Source of the DNA: Frankia gtarii
GTDB lineage: Bacteria; Actinomycetota; Actinomycetes; Frankiales; Frankiaceae
Direction: 5' to 3'
Assembly (NCBI RefSeq): GCF_025403375.1
Contig: NZ_JAMPTM010000037.1
Coordinates: forward strand, 1 to 35,961
Length of the DNA stretch: 35,961 nucleotides
A program made the translations under genes and the position numbers. Of the stretch, positions 25,243 to 34,590 are shown piece after piece. The notes beneath the pieces were generated by a model. That model had not been told where the DNA came from. It did not search any database and saw nothing but the letters and a program-made list of their open reading frames with translations. The first letter of the stretch is position 1. Every line of letters begins with the position of its first letter.

Positions 25243-26106
25243 TCAGAGGGGAAGCGGCAGATCCTGAACGATGCGGAACGCCGAGGGCTCCCGGGGAAGC
25301 TGCGCGATCACGACCGCGTCCTGGCGGCGCAACCGCAGCGCGTCCGAGGCCCGGCCACAGTTCACTGCGATCATCACGCGACGCAGGGCATCCTCACACA
25401 CGGTGACCCCACCCCGGGGCACCTCGCCGTACGTCTGCGTGAAGGTCAGCCGCATGAGCCGGTTGCCGGCCCGGACCTCGACCGGATCGCCGAGCAGGAT
25501 CCCGGCGGCCTCCAGGTCGATGCGGGTCATGTTGAGCGAGAGGTTGCCGAAATGGTCGATGGACACGACCTCACCGTGGACGTGGTCGTCGTCGACGCTG
25601 CACGCGCGCGGCCGGAACCGGGTGAGCGAGTCGGGGTCGAGCCGCGGGCCGACGTCTGTCAGGTCCAGGCCCGCCGCGAGCCGCGCCGCCACCGGCGCGT
25701 AGACATCCCGCCCGCGAAACACCGCCGTGGGCAGCGGCAGCCAGAGCTCCCGGTTGGCGATCTCGTAGACGTCCGCGATGCCGCCGAGGGCCTCCCAGGC
25801 CAGGGAAGCCACTCCGTTGTCCGGGCACACGAACACGGAACGGTCGGCGGTGCGAACCGCGACCCCGCGGGTGTAACCGTCCGCGTCGAGGCGTTCGACG
25901 ACGACGAGATGGATCCCCGCCGGCAGGTAACCGACCGCCCCGGCCAGGGTGATCGCCGCGTGCCCCACGTCCTGGGGTGCGATCGAATGGCAGACGTCGA
26001 GCACTCGCGTGGACGGGGCGTGCCGCGCGATGACGCCGTGGCACACCCCGACACAGGCGTCGTCGACGCCGTAGTCGGACAGGAAGTTGATCCACGAGCC
26101 CGCCAT
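25243..26106 (-). CDS. SAM hydroxide adenosyltransferase-like protein (DUF62 family)
   Basis: 287 residues from the ATG at 26106-26104, preceded by GGGGGA; a longer start at 26172 is possible. N-terminal domain: WINFLSDYGVDDACVGVCHGVIARHAPSTRVLDVCHSIAPQDVGHAAITLAGAVGYLPAGIHLVVV; then VFVCPDNGVASLAWEALGG and FRGRDVYAPVAARLAAG; C-terminal barrel with VVSIDHFGNLSLNM. These are hallmarks of the family that includes SAM hydroxide adenosyltransferase (SAM to adenosine plus methionine) and the halogenases SalL and FlA. Nothing here points to a halogenase insert loop. It lies about 150 bases upstream of the epimerase and may be transcribed with it. Confidence 0.88.
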   Translation of the reverse strand: MAGSWINFLSDYGVDDACVGVCHGVIARHAPSTRVLDVCHSIAPQDVGHAAITLAGAVGYLPAGIHLVVVERLDADGYTRGVAVRTADRSVFVCPDNGVASLAWEALGGIADVYEIANRELWLPLPTAVFRGRDVYAPVAARLAAGLDLTDVGPRLDPDSLTRFRPRACSVDDDHVHGEVVSIDHFGNLSLNMTRIDLEAAGILLGDPVEVRAGNRLMRLTFTQTYGEVPRGGVTVCEDALRRVMIAVNCGRASDALRLRRQDAVVIAQLPREPSAFRIVQDLPLPL

Positions 26107-26327
26107 GCCGTCCCCCTGCCTGCGGACCGGCCGCGCTGCCGCCCCAGCGGAGTCAGCCTGCCACAGAGTCATGGCTTAAGCACGCAGAGCAACACGGCGG
26201 GGCTCCTGTTGGCACGGGAGCCGCGCGCCACGCGCGGGTAGGAACACTGGGAAGACGCCGATGACGGAGAACGTGGGCCCAACCGACCATCCGCCGGCGC
26301 GTCCCCCGCACCGAACCGGCCGGGAAC

Positions 26328-26426
26328 CTACTTCTTGTTGCGACGCTGAACGCGGGTGCGCTTCAGCAGCTTGCGATGCTTCTTCTTGGCCATCCGCTTG
26401 CGACGCTTCTTGATGACTGAGCCCAC
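26328..26426 (-). CDS. Small ribosomal protein bS22 (AURKAIP1/COX24 domain)
   Basis: 32 residues from the GTG at 26426-26424: a nearly all-basic peptide reading [16 protein letters not shown], then [15 protein letters not shown]. This matches the tiny actinobacterial protein seen in mycobacterial 30S structures as bS22 and often missed by gene finders. It sits between proC and the DUF62 gene, as in mycobacteria. There, a BldC-type HTH gene also lies in this interval; none is seen here. No strong Shine-Dalgarno precedes it. Confidence 0.88.
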   Translation of the reverse strand: MGSVIKKRRKRMAKKKHRKLLKRTRVQRRNKK

Positions 26427-26509
26427 GTACCCGACCGATCTATGTTGAGGAAGTTACCGGGCGAGCCTACCCGCCGCGGAGGCCAACCACGTCGAGCCCG
26501 GTGTCCCAG

Positions 26510-27307
26510 CTACGAACGGCCCAGTTCCCGGGAGCGGTCACTAGCGGCCTCCAACGCGTCCATCAGCGCCGCGCGCACCCCCCGCCGGTCCATCTCCCGC
26601 AACGCCGCGACGGTGGTTCCCGCGGGCGAGGTGACCGCCTCCCGCAGCAGGGCGGGATGCTCGCCGCTCTCCCGCAGCATCAGGGCCGAGCCCAGCGCCG
26701 TCTGGATGATGAGTTCCGTGGCCAGCGGACGCGGCAGGCCGAGCAACACACCCGCCTCGACCATCGCGTCGACCAGATAGAAGAAGTACGCCGGCCCGCT
26801 GCCGGAGAGCGCCGTGACCGCGTCGAGCTGGGACTCCGCGACCCGGGTGACCCGCCCGACCGGGGCGAGCAGCGCCTGCGCGGCGGCGAGGTGCTCCTCC
26901 CCCGCGTTGCGGCCGGCGCATATCGCCGACATCGCCTCCCCGACGAGCAGCGGGGTGTTCGTCATGACCCGGATGACCGGCGGCGATGACGGCAGCCGCT
27001 CCTCGATCGCCGCCGTGGTCACTCCGGCCGCGAGCGACACGACCAGCGCGCCGGCGGAGACCTCCGGGGCGATCTCGGTCAGCAGTGCGCCGACGTCCTG
27101 CGGCTTGACCACGATGAGCAGCACATCGGCCTTCGCCGCGGCGACCACCGGAGGGTGGACCTCGACGCCGTGGCGGGCGGCGATCTCGGCGGCCCGGCCC
27201 GCGTCCCGTTCGGCCACGACGACGTCCCCGGCCGAATGCCCGGAACCCAACAGGCCAGACAGCACGGCTCCGCCCAGCCGTCCCGCCCCCATGACCGCAA
27301 CGATCAT
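26510..27307 (-). CDS. proC: Pyrroline-5-carboxylate reductase
   Basis: Last step of proline synthesis: NAD(P)H reduction of pyrroline-5-carboxylate; cytoplasmic. 265 residues from the ATG at 27307-27305, with GGAAGG six bases upstream. The open frame runs upstream to 27724 only because it shadows the acyltransferase tail. Seen: the N-terminal Rossmann fold IVAVMGAGRLGGAVLSGLL, VVKPQDVGALL, SLAAGVTTAAIEERL, VIRVMTNTPLLVGEAMSAI, and the ProC signature region LSGSGPAYFFYLVDAMVEAGVLLGLPRPLA. It ends in SPAGTTVAALREMDRRGVRAALMDALEAA. Length is normal. Confidence 0.96.
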   Translation of the reverse strand: MIVAVMGAGRLGGAVLSGLLGSGHSAGDVVVAERDAGRAAEIAARHGVEVHPPVVAAAKADVLLIVVKPQDVGALLTEIAPEVSAGALVVSLAAGVTTAAIEERLPSSPPVIRVMTNTPLLVGEAMSAICAGRNAGEEHLAAAQALLAPVGRVTRVAESQLDAVTALSGSGPAYFFYLVDAMVEAGVLLGLPRPLATELIIQTALGSALMLRESGEHPALLREAVTSPAGTTVAALREMDRRGVRAALMDALEAASDRSRELGRS

Positions 27308-27410
27308 GACCGTCCTTCCCTTCCGTCCGCTTCGCCCCCGCGGCCTGGAGGGTACGGCCCGATCGGACGATCCGGGGAACGCGGGTCGTCCCGGACCTGG
27401 AAGGTGCAGA

Positions 27411-30227
27411 TCAGTGACCGTCGCCCGGCACACCGCCATACCCGGTCCAACGGTCATACCCGCCTTGGCCGCCGCCCTCGTCACCCTGCTGACGACCGCC
27501 GGTCGCGCCGTGTCCGGGACCGGCGTCCGCGGCTGGAGGCCGGCCAGCACCACCCGTCCCGCGGTCGTAACCACTGCCCTCGGCGTGGCCGCCCTGGTCC
27601 GGCCCGGGCCAACGGCGGGTAAGCGGATCGCCGGTCGGATGGGAGTCGAATGACTGCGTCCAGGACCGGCCGCCCGCACCGACTCCCGGCTCCCACTCGT
27701 AGTTCGGCTCTCCAAGGTAGGCATGGTCCACGTAGGCGGGCCCGACTGGCGGCGGGGTCGGGCCGGTCAGCGGGTCACGGCTCGGTCCCCTGTAGCCACC
27801 GCGACCGCTGTCGTCATCGGAACCGCGGTAACTGCCGGAATCGAGGTGAGAGCGAAAATCGCTGCGACCACCGGGACCGACATAACCATGCGGATCGGAA
27901 AAATCGCGCGGACCGGCATAGTCGCGCGGACCGGCGTAATCACCGGAAGCACGGTGACCCACCTGATCGGGATAGTCAGCCTGAGGGGAGTGGTCAGCCG
28001 GGCCGGTGCGGGCAGCGGGACCGGTAGCGCCGCCCGCAGCGGTGCGCGGCGGCCAGGTCCGGTCTGCGGGCGCGGCAGCATGGCCGGCGCGAGGGCGCGC
28101 GTACCCCTCGTCGATCCAGACGTCGGCGCTGTCGTCGGGACCCTGCCCGGCGAAGTCCGGCCGGTCCCCCGCGTGCGGGCCGGCGCCCCGGTCGTAGGAG
28201 CCGGGTGGCTGCTGGCTGCCCCAGCCCCGGCCGGCACGACGCTCCTGACCGGTGCCGGCCCAGCCCGGGGCGGTCCGCGAGCCGCTCCCGTGAGTGTTGA
28301 CGTCAGCGCCGTCCCAGCCGTCGTATTCGTCCGGATGGTAGCCGTGCGAACGGTAGGCGTCCGGGCTCCCGGCCGGCTGCGGGTCCTGCCGGCCGTCCGC
28401 CGCCGGCTGGCCGCGGCTCGGGCGGTCGCTGCCGTATCCCGCATCGGCGTACCCCGGATCCGCGTACCCCGGATCCGCGTATCCGGGATCGGCGTGCGGG
28501 GCGTCGACGACGGCGTGATCCGCGTACCGGTCGGCGCCGCGTCGGCTTCCGCCGTCGCGACGGTGACCGGTGGCGCGGCCGGCCATCCCCGGCAGCTCCA
28601 ACCAGGCGGTGTCCTCGCCGCGCCCGACCTGCTCGAGCCGCCCGACTTCCTCGAGCTGCCCGACTTCCTCGGGCCGCCCAGGCTCCTCGGGCGCGGGACG
28701 GGCCTCGGGGACCTTCACCGGCGCGGGTCCACGGGGGGTGTCCGCCCACTTGGGCCGGGCCCGCTGCGCGGGCTTCTCGACGAACCGGTTCGAGAAGTAG
28801 GCGATGAACGTGCTGGCGGCGGCGGCACACACCACCGACGGCCACAGCCCGATCCGGGGCACGAGCTGACCGTTCGCCGCGGAGATGACCGGGTAGTGCC
28901 ACAGATAGATGCTGAAGGTGATCTTGCCGAGGAAGGCCATCCGCGGGCTGCCGAGCAGGCGGACCCAGGCGGTGTCGCGGCGCAGGTCGGCGCTGAGGAT
29001 GACGATCGCGCCGAGCAACGCGCTCGGGATGTACGCGGCATGGTCAAGCCAGTTGACGTTGTGGGTGTCCTTGTTCGGCCCGAGGAAGGCGAAGAAGACC
29101 AGCCCGACCCCGGCGACGAGGCCGAGGCCGGCGATGCGCCGCCCCGCCGTCCAGCGCGCTACGGCGGCCGAGGTGACCGGCATGACCTTGCTTCCCGGCT
29201 GCAGGGAGTGCCGGCGGCGTCGTCCGCCCCTGGCCGGACCGGTGACCGGCTCCTGCGCTGCCAGGGTCCGCAGTCGGGCGTCGCGCCAGACAGCCAGGAG
29301 GCAGCCGATCAGCAGCGGAGCGACGTGCGTGTCAAGCGCCAGGTACACCCGCGAGTGCGGCGCGCCGCCGCTGGCGATGGTAAACGTCCAGATCGCGACG
29401 ACCACGATCATCGCGAGCAGGATTTTGGTCAGATGCGGCCATAGCCGCTTGGATCGGGTGACGAGCAGGAACATTGCTGGCCACAGCAGGTAGAACTGCT
29501 CCTCCAACGACAGCGACCAGACGTGGGCCAGCCAGCGACCGCCTGCCGCCGGGTGCTCCACCTTGTACCAGTTGTTGACCTCGAAGAACGCGGACACCGC
29601 GCTGCCGATGTAGTCGTTGCGGAAGGGGACGTCATGCCATTTGAACGCCACCGTGACGGCGAGCCCGACCAGCAGGTAGACCCACATTGCAGGCATGAGC
29701 CGATATGCACGCCGGACCAGGAATCGACCCAGGGAGACCGTCCCCGTCCGGCTGCGCTCAGCCAGCAGCAGGGCGGTGATAAGAAATCCGCTGAGGACGA
29801 AGAAGACGTCGACCGCCACGTTGCTGGCATGGATGGCGCCCATGTGGCCGGCGAGGATGATGTAGATGCAGACGACCCGCAGCCCGTCGAGGGCCGGGTT
29901 GTAGACGAACTTCGCGGCAGCGTCCGCGGACGAGGCTCCGGCCGACCAGGCCGGTGCGGACGATCGCACCGGCGGCTGTGCGCGCGGCGGGTCGCCGCCG
30001 GGATGCGCCCTGCCGCGCCCGCGTCGGCCGCCGGCCCCCACATCGCGCGCAGGTGGGTCCGAGGCGTGCGGGTCCCCCATTCGGGGGCCCCCCGTACTCG
30101 GCTTTCCCGTACCCGGGTCCCCGGTGTCTAGATCCATTGCCCCGGTGTCCGCCTGCCAGGAGACCGGCGGGCCGGCGACCGTCGCCCGGGAGTCCGCCGT
30201 TCCAGCTCGTTCCGGACCACGCCGCAT
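27411..30227 (-). CDS. Membrane acyltransferase 3 (OafA/YrhL family) with a long disordered tail
   Basis: 938 residues from the ATG at 30227-30225, which follows GAGGAGG at 11 bases; upstream frame not used. Residues 1-105 are disordered. Residues 108-485 are an acyltransferase-3 domain: NPALDGLRVVCIYIILAGHMG (catalytic-type His), VDVFFVLSGFLIT, FLVRRAYRLMPAMW, WSLSLEEQFYLLWPAMF, and FSIYLWHYPV, with about ten helices. Such proteins move acyl groups onto extracytoplasmic glycans or lipids. About 450 more residues are hydrophilic and repeat-rich: EEVGQLEEVGRLEQVG, several copies of DPGYADPGY, YAGPRDYAGPRD and long Gly/Tyr/Asp/Arg stretches. OafA-type relatives often carry an SGNH domain in this position, but I see none. 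The tail's role is unknown; a cell-wall contact or scaffold is a guess. Confidence 0.88.
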   Translation of the reverse strand: MRRGPERAGTADSRATVAGPPVSWQADTGAMDLDTGDPGTGKPSTGGPRMGDPHASDPPARDVGAGGRRGRGRAHPGGDPPRAQPPVRSSAPAWSAGASSADAAAKFVYNPALDGLRVVCIYIILAGHMGAIHASNVAVDVFFVLSGFLITALLLAERSRTGTVSLGRFLVRRAYRLMPAMWVYLLVGLAVTVAFKWHDVPFRNDYIGSAVSAFFEVNNWYKVEHPAAGGRWLAHVWSLSLEEQFYLLWPAMFLLVTRSKRLWPHLTKILLAMIVVVAIWTFTIASGGAPHSRVYLALDTHVAPLLIGCLLAVWRDARLRTLAAQEPVTGPARGGRRRRHSLQPGSKVMPVTSAAVARWTAGRRIAGLGLVAGVGLVFFAFLGPNKDTHNVNWLDHAAYIPSALLGAIVILSADLRRDTAWVRLLGSPRMAFLGKITFSIYLWHYPVISAANGQLVPRIGLWPSVVCAAAASTFIAYFSNRFVEKPAQRARPKWADTPRGPAPVKVPEARPAPEEPGRPEEVGQLEEVGRLEQVGRGEDTAWLELPGMAGRATGHRRDGGSRRGADRYADHAVVDAPHADPGYADPGYADPGYADAGYGSDRPSRGQPAADGRQDPQPAGSPDAYRSHGYHPDEYDGWDGADVNTHGSGSRTAPGWAGTGQERRAGRGWGSQQPPGSYDRGAGPHAGDRPDFAGQGPDDSADVWIDEGYARPRAGHAAAPADRTWPPRTAAGGATGPAARTGPADHSPQADYPDQVGHRASGDYAGPRDYAGPRDFSDPHGYVGPGGRSDFRSHLDSGSYRGSDDDSGRGGYRGPSRDPLTGPTPPPVGPAYVDHAYLGEPNYEWEPGVGAGGRSWTQSFDSHPTGDPLTRRWPGPDQGGHAEGSGYDRGTGGAGRPPAADAGPGHGATGGRQQGDEGGGQGGYDRWTGYGGVPGDGH
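28447..28491. repeat. 15-bp repeats in the acyltransferase tail
   Basis: GCGTACCCCGGATCC occurs twice in tandem and is followed by a third, diverged copy. On the minus strand it encodes the DPGYA repeats. Period 15 keeps frame. A second repeat family of similar character (about 27898-27945) encodes YAGPRD. Confidence 0.8.
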
Positions 30228-30593
30228 GATGACCGTCGCCTCCTCTAGCGGAACGCCGGCGGTCGGCGTCCGACTCAGGGGTGACGTGTGGCGCCGGGAC
30301 GGGCCGGACGCGGTGCTGCGGATCGTGCACCGATCCGCTCGTCCAGCCCGGACCAGCACCCGGTATCCACAACACTGCGCTTCGCCAACAAAGTACGACA
30401 CACCCCCGCGAACGCCCGCAAGACTAACGGACTAGTAAATCTCCCTCTAGTCGGGTACTCCACGATGAAAACGACATCACAAGCAAACCACCCACAGTGC
30501 ACGATTAATTACCTAGACGACTGCCAGGGCGACGAGGCGTCACCGGCCGGCCCGGCAATACGGACCGGCCTGGCGCGACCGGCCGCGAGCGGC
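30228..30593. other. A/T-richer intergenic region upstream of the acyltransferase
   Basis: About 365 bases between the acyltransferase start and the stop of the methyltransferase, both minus strand. The part from about 30370 to 30530 is clearly richer in A/T than the rest of the window and contains the inverted repeat GACTAG / CTAGTC around 11 bases (about 30430-30452). It likely holds the acyltransferase promoter. No gene or RNA recognised. Confidence 0.45.
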
Positions 30594-31364
30594 TCAGCCC
30601 TCAGGCATCCGCGCAATCACCAGCAGGGTACGAAAGGGCTCGACGACGACACCGTCGGGAAAGGCCCGCAGCATGGTCCGACGCTCGGCGTCGAGAAAGT
30701 CATCGAGACGATCACCGATTGCCGCGACGTACGACTTGGAGCGCAGCCAGGTCAGGTAGTCGTCAATTCCGATGCGCCGTTGCCACCGCCCGGTGAGGGT
30801 GACCACCTCGCTGAAGTGCCCGGTCCAGCGCAGCTCGTCGGCGAACGGGCGGGAGCGGTATTCCCGCCGATAGCCGGGGCTCATCCGTTCCAGCCGTTCC
30901 TGCTGGCGCTGCCACCAGCGGAACTGCGCCGCGTCGACGTCGTTCCACCAGACGGCGACGGCGCCGCCGGGACGCAGTACCCGCACGGCCTCCGCCGCGG
31001 CGACCGGCACGTCCACCCAGTGCCAGGCCTGCGCATAGCAGACCAGGTCGGCAACCCCAGCCCGCAGCGGCAGCGCCTCCCCGTCGCCGCGCACGGCGGG
31101 CAGTCCGGGGCTGCGGTCAAGCAACTGGGCGAGCATGCTGGGACCGGGTTCCACCGCGACGACACGCGCGCCGCGCGCACGCAGAAGCCGGGTGGCGATG
31201 CCGGTACCCGCGCCCACGTCGATGACATCGGTCCCCGCCAGCGGGCGGCCCAGAATCCTTTCGATGTCGCCGAAGACATGCTCGGGATAGCTCGGCCTGG
31301 CGGCGGCATAGGCATCGGCCAGCGGGTCGAACAACGAGCCGGTCGGGGTCCGTCCTCGGGACAT
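30594..31364 (-). CDS. Class I SAM-dependent methyltransferase
   Basis: 256 residues from the ATG at 31364-31362. LFDPLADAYAAARPSYPEHVF opens the protein; SAM motif I is VIDVGAGTGIATRLL, the acidic motif-II residue is in VVAVEPGPSML, then DGEALPLRAGVADLVCYAQAWHWVD and AVRVLRPGGAVAVWWND. This is a Methyltransf_11-type protein with the AWHWVD box of a group often annotated as SAM-dependent methyltransferase of unknown substrate. It starts 31 bases after the stop of the isomerase-like gene and is probably co-transcribed with it. The upstream open frame is a shadow of that gene. Confidence 0.9.
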   Translation of the reverse strand: MSRGRTPTGSLFDPLADAYAAARPSYPEHVFGDIERILGRPLAGTDVIDVGAGTGIATRLLRARGARVVAVEPGPSMLAQLLDRSPGLPAVRGDGEALPLRAGVADLVCYAQAWHWVDVPVAAAEAVRVLRPGGAVAVWWNDVDAAQFRWWQRQQERLERMSPGYRREYRSRPFADELRWTGHFSEVVTLTGRWQRRIGIDDYLTWLRSKSYVAAIGDRLDDFLDAERRTMLRAFPDGVVVEPFRTLLVIARMPEG

Positions 31365-31395
31365 GCCCTTATGGTGGCGACTAACCGCCGACGTG

Positions 31396-32331
31396 TCAGC
31401 CGTAGGTGTGGTGAAGTCCGGCGGCGGACGGCGCGGCGAAGTGAAGCCGGGTGAACGCGAGCGCCTCGGCGAGGTCGGCCTCCCGTTGGACGCGCGACTC
31501 GGCGCGCCGCGTGTTGATTTCGACGACGATCGTGCCGTCGAAACCCCCGGCGGCCAGCAGTTCCAGTAGTTCGGCGCACGGCTGCGTGCCGCGACCGGGG
31601 ACGAGGTGCTCGTCCTTGGCCGACCCGACGCCGTCGGCCATGTGCACATGGACCAGCCGTTCCCCGAGGACGCCGGCCATCGCGACCGGGTCCGAGCGCG
31701 ACACGCTGGTGTGCGACAGGTCGAGGGTGACGTGGGCGTAGTCGTCGTCGACCGGGGACCAGTCCGGCGCGTAGGCGGAAACCTCCCGGCCGCGGGCCCG
31801 CAGCGGGAACATGTTCTCGACCGCGAACCGCACGTCGGTCTCCCCGGCCATCCGCTCGATGCCCGTCACGAACTCCCGGGCGTAGTCACGCTGCCAGCGG
31901 AACGGCGGGTGGACGACGACCGTCGGGGCGCCGAGCGTCTCGGCGACGGCACGAGCCCGCACCAGCTTCGCCCACGGGTCGGTGCCCCAGACCCGCTGGG
32001 TGAGCAGCAGGCACGGTGCGTGGATCGCCAGAATCGGGATGCCGTGGTAATCGACCAGCCGGCGCAGCGCCTCAGGGTCCTGGCTGACCGGATCCGTCCA
32101 GACCATGATCTCGACACCGTCGTAGCCCAGCCGCGCGGCCATCTCGAAGGCGGACGCCGTGGACTCCGGGTAGGTCGAGGCGGTGGACAGTGCTACCCGG
32201 GCGCTGGGCGGAACGGGGACGAGGGCGGGGGCGCCGCGCGGGAGGACGACTGCCGATCGGGGGGCCCGGGCGGCCTCGGGTGCGGCCGCGACGGGGGCGG
32301 CTCGCTCCGGCGGCACCCGGGCGGGTGCCAT
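31396..32331 (-). CDS. Sugar phosphate isomerase/epimerase-like TIM-barrel protein
   Basis: 311 residues from the ATG at 32331-32329. In-frame ATGs at 32430 and 32520 would lengthen it to as much as 374, but third-position GC in that stretch is low, so I prefer the shorter form; no start has a good ribosome-binding site. The conserved part begins at [33 protein letters not shown] and continues with [60 protein letters not shown] and [10 protein letters not shown]: an AP-endonuclease-2/xylose-isomerase-like barrel with the expected metal ligands (His, Glu, Asp, His, Glu). It corresponds to a conserved gene of unknown function in the mycobacterial senX3-proC region. Confidence 0.85.
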   Translation of the reverse strand: MAPARVPPERAAPVAAAPEAARAPRSAVVLPRGAPALVPVPPSARVALSTASTYPESTASAFEMAARLGYDGVEIMVWTDPVSQDPEALRRLVDYHGIPILAIHAPCLLLTQRVWGTDPWAKLVRARAVAETLGAPTVVVHPPFRWQRDYAREFVTGIERMAGETDVRFAVENMFPLRARGREVSAYAPDWSPVDDDYAHVTLDLSHTSVSRSDPVAMAGVLGERLVHVHMADGVGSAKDEHLVPGRGTQPCAELLELLAAGGFDGTIVVEINTRRAESRVQREADLAEALAFTRLHFAAPSAAGLHHTYG

Positions 32332-32670
32332 CGCGACCGGCGGCACCGGCCACGCATCCTCACGCGACGCCTGCAAACCAACTCCCTGCCGTACGGACCG
32401 GGAACCGGCCAGCTCGGCCGTTCCCCTCATCCAGGCTAGGCCATCGTCGCGAACCCGCTCGCTCCGATGCCCGCCGGACGAGGGTGCGTAGCCCCACATC
32501 GCACGCGACAACGGCAACATCCCGTTATCGTTGCGCTACAACGCTCTCTCTGCAACCGGACATTTACCTCTATGTTCTGCACCAACGGCCTCCCCCGGCC
32601 GGGCTACCTTGCCTATCTCCAGGAATGAAAGGAAGCCCGACGCGGACAGTGCCGGACGCCGGCAGGAGAC

Positions 32671-33606
32671 TCAGGCCGAGGTGAGCCAGTCGAGACGGCG
32701 CAGGATGATGCCCTCCCGCAGCGCCCAGGGGCAGATCTCCACCTCGTCGATGCTGAACAGGTCGAGCGCCTCGGCGGCGACGACGGCGCCGGCGACGAGC
32801 TGCCCCGCCCGCGACGCCGAGACCCCCGGCAGCCCGGCCCGTTCCTCGACCGGCATCCGGGACAGCCTCGCCACGACCTCGGCGAGATCCTCGCGGCGCA
32901 GCACCCGGCGGGTGTACGGCCCGCGGCTGTAGGGCTCGGCGCCGGCGATACGCGCCAGCGAGCGGAACGTCTTCGACGTGGCCACCGCCCGGGTGTGCTC
33001 GCCCAGGTGGTAGATCGTGCCGACAACCGGCGCGATCTGCGCCCGCACGTAGCGCCGCAGCTCGGCGAACTCGGCTCGCTTGGGCGGGTCGTTGTCGGCC
33101 AGCCAGTCCCGGCTGAGCCGGCTCGCGCCCAGCGGCAGCGAGGCGACGACCTCCGGGTCCTCGTGCATGCCGGCGCCGATCTCCAGGGAGCCGCCGCCGA
33201 TGTCCAGGGCCAACAGCCGCCCGGCACTCCAGCCGAACCAGCGCCGCACAGCCAGGAAGGTGAGCCTGGCCTCCTCCTCGCCCGGCAGGACGCGGATCGC
33301 GATCCCGGTCGCGCCCTTGACCCGATCCAGCACCTGCTCGCCGTTGGTCGCGTCGCGCAGCGCCGAGGTGGCGAAGGCGGTGAGGTCGTTCACCCCGAGG
33401 GCGTCCGCCTGCTGGCGCATGTCCAGCACGCAGGCGGTCAGATCCCGCTCGCCGTCGGGCCCGAGCGATCCGTCGGCGTCGAGCAGCTCGACGAGCCGCA
33501 GCGGAACCCGCACGCTGGCCGCCGGCTGCGGCTGCCCACCCCGATGGGCGTCGACGACCAGCAGATGGACGGTGTTCGACCCGATGTCGATCACGCCGAG
33601 CCGCAT
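32671..33606 (-). CDS. Ppx/GppA-family phosphatase
   Basis: 311 residues from the ATG at 33606-33604. The fold is the acetate-kinase/HSP70 ATPase type: [20 protein letters not shown] (phosphate 1 loop), [53 protein letters not shown] (phosphate 2 loop) and [10 protein letters not shown]. The C-terminal HD-like half of E. coli Ppx is missing, as usual for the short actinobacterial form. It acts on exopolyphosphate or pppGpp; which one is not decidable here. The frame is open 89 codons further upstream with Ala/Val/Asp-rich sequence, so a longer protein cannot be excluded. It lies close to regX3-senX3, fitting a phosphate-starvation context. Confidence 0.9.
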   Translation of the reverse strand: MRLGVIDIGSNTVHLLVVDAHRGGQPQPAASVRVPLRLVELLDADGSLGPDGERDLTACVLDMRQQADALGVNDLTAFATSALRDATNGEQVLDRVKGATGIAIRVLPGEEEARLTFLAVRRWFGWSAGRLLALDIGGGSLEIGAGMHEDPEVVASLPLGASRLSRDWLADNDPPKRAEFAELRRYVRAQIAPVVGTIYHLGEHTRAVATSKTFRSLARIAGAEPYSRGPYTRRVLRREDLAEVVARLSRMPVEERAGLPGVSASRAGQLVAGAVVAAEALDLFSIDEVEICPWALREGIILRRLDWLTSA

Positions 33607-33909
33607 CGGACCGGGATGGGGACCCGCCCGCACGGGGCTCACGCTGACCGCGGGTCGCACGGGCACGGACGGCGCAGAGCCGACGACCACCGCGACGGCC
33701 GCACCGACCGGCCCGACCTCCGCCGCGTCCCGGGCCTCCGTGGCATCCCTGCCTCCAGCGGAACTGCCGTCCTGCACGGAGTCGTCCCGGCCCGCCGCGG
33801 CGTGCTCGGCCCGAGAGGTCGTACGGCTGGCGCCGAGCGGGAACCACCCCGTCGGACGCACGCCACCGAGCACCTGAACACCGCCCCCCTCCGGCCGCGA
33901 CCTACCTGA
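33607..33909. other. Gap between the ppx-like gene and regX3
   Basis: About 300 bases, most of it covered by the open upstream extension of the Ppx/GppA frame (to 33873). The translated extension is low-complexity with no domain. It should hold the promoter of the ppx-like gene, or a non-conserved N-terminus. No hairpin stands out after the regX3 stop. Confidence 0.4.
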
Positions 33910-34590
33910 TCACGGCTCGAACTTGTAACCCAGGCCCCGCACGGTCACCAGGTGCCGCGGATTCCCGGGTTCGTGCTCAATCTTCGTCCGCAGCCTCTTG
34001 ACGTGTACGTCCAGGGTCTTGGTGTCACCCACGTAGTCCGAGCCCCATACACGGTCGATCAACTGACCCCGCGTGAGTACCCGCCCGGCGTTGCGGAGGA
34101 ACATCTCAAGCAGTTCGAACTCCTTGAGCGGCAGGGTGACCGCGCCGCCGTCGACCGTGACGACGTGCCGTTCGACGTCCATCCGGACCGGTCCGGCCTC
34201 CAGAGTGACCTCCGCGGCCTCCTCCGTCTCCGAGCGGCGGCGCAGCACGGCCCGAATCCGGGCCACAAGCTCACGGGCCGAGAACGGCTTGGTGACGTAG
34301 TCGTCCGCGCCGAGCTCCAGGCCGAGTACCTTGTCGATCTCGCTGTCCCGCGCGGTCAACATGATGATCGGCACGCTGGACCGGCTCCGCAACGTGCGGC
34401 ACACCTCGGTGCCAGACAGGCCGGGAAGCATCAGGTCGAGCAGGACGAGATCGGCGCCGCGCCGGTCGAACTCGGCGAGCGCGCTGGGGCCGTCGACGAC
34501 GACCCCCACCTCGAAGCCCTCCCGCTCCAGCATGAAGGACAACGCATCGGAGAAGGACTCCTCGTCCTCGACCACGAGCAGCCGGGTCAC
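33910..34590 (-). CDS. regX3: OmpR/PhoB-family response regulator, RegX3-like
   Basis: 226 residues. Receiver domain: acidic pocket LLVVEDEESF, phospho-acceptor Asp52 in LVLLDLMLPGLSG, Thr in IIMLTARD, Lys in DDYVTKPF. The winged-helix output domain follows from about residue 128: LPLKEFELLEMFLRNAGRVLTRGQLIDRVWG, then TLDVHVKRLRTKIE and HLVTVRGLGYKFEP. It is phosphorylated by the SenX3-like kinase, whose stop overlaps its GTG by four bases (GTGA). In mycobacteria and Streptomyces (as PhoP) this protein activates phosphate-starvation genes. The assignment rests on sequence type plus the kinase and the ppx neighbour. Confidence 0.93.
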   Translation of the reverse strand: MTRLLVVEDEESFSDALSFMLEREGFEVGVVVDGPSALAEFDRRGADLVLLDLMLPGLSGTEVCRTLRSRSSVPIIMLTARDSEIDKVLGLELGADDYVTKPFSARELVARIRAVLRRRSETEEAAEVTLEAGPVRMDVERHVVTVDGGAVTLPLKEFELLEMFLRNAGRVLTRGQLIDRVWGSDYVGDTKTLDVHVKRLRTKIEHEPGNPRHLVTVRGLGYKFEP

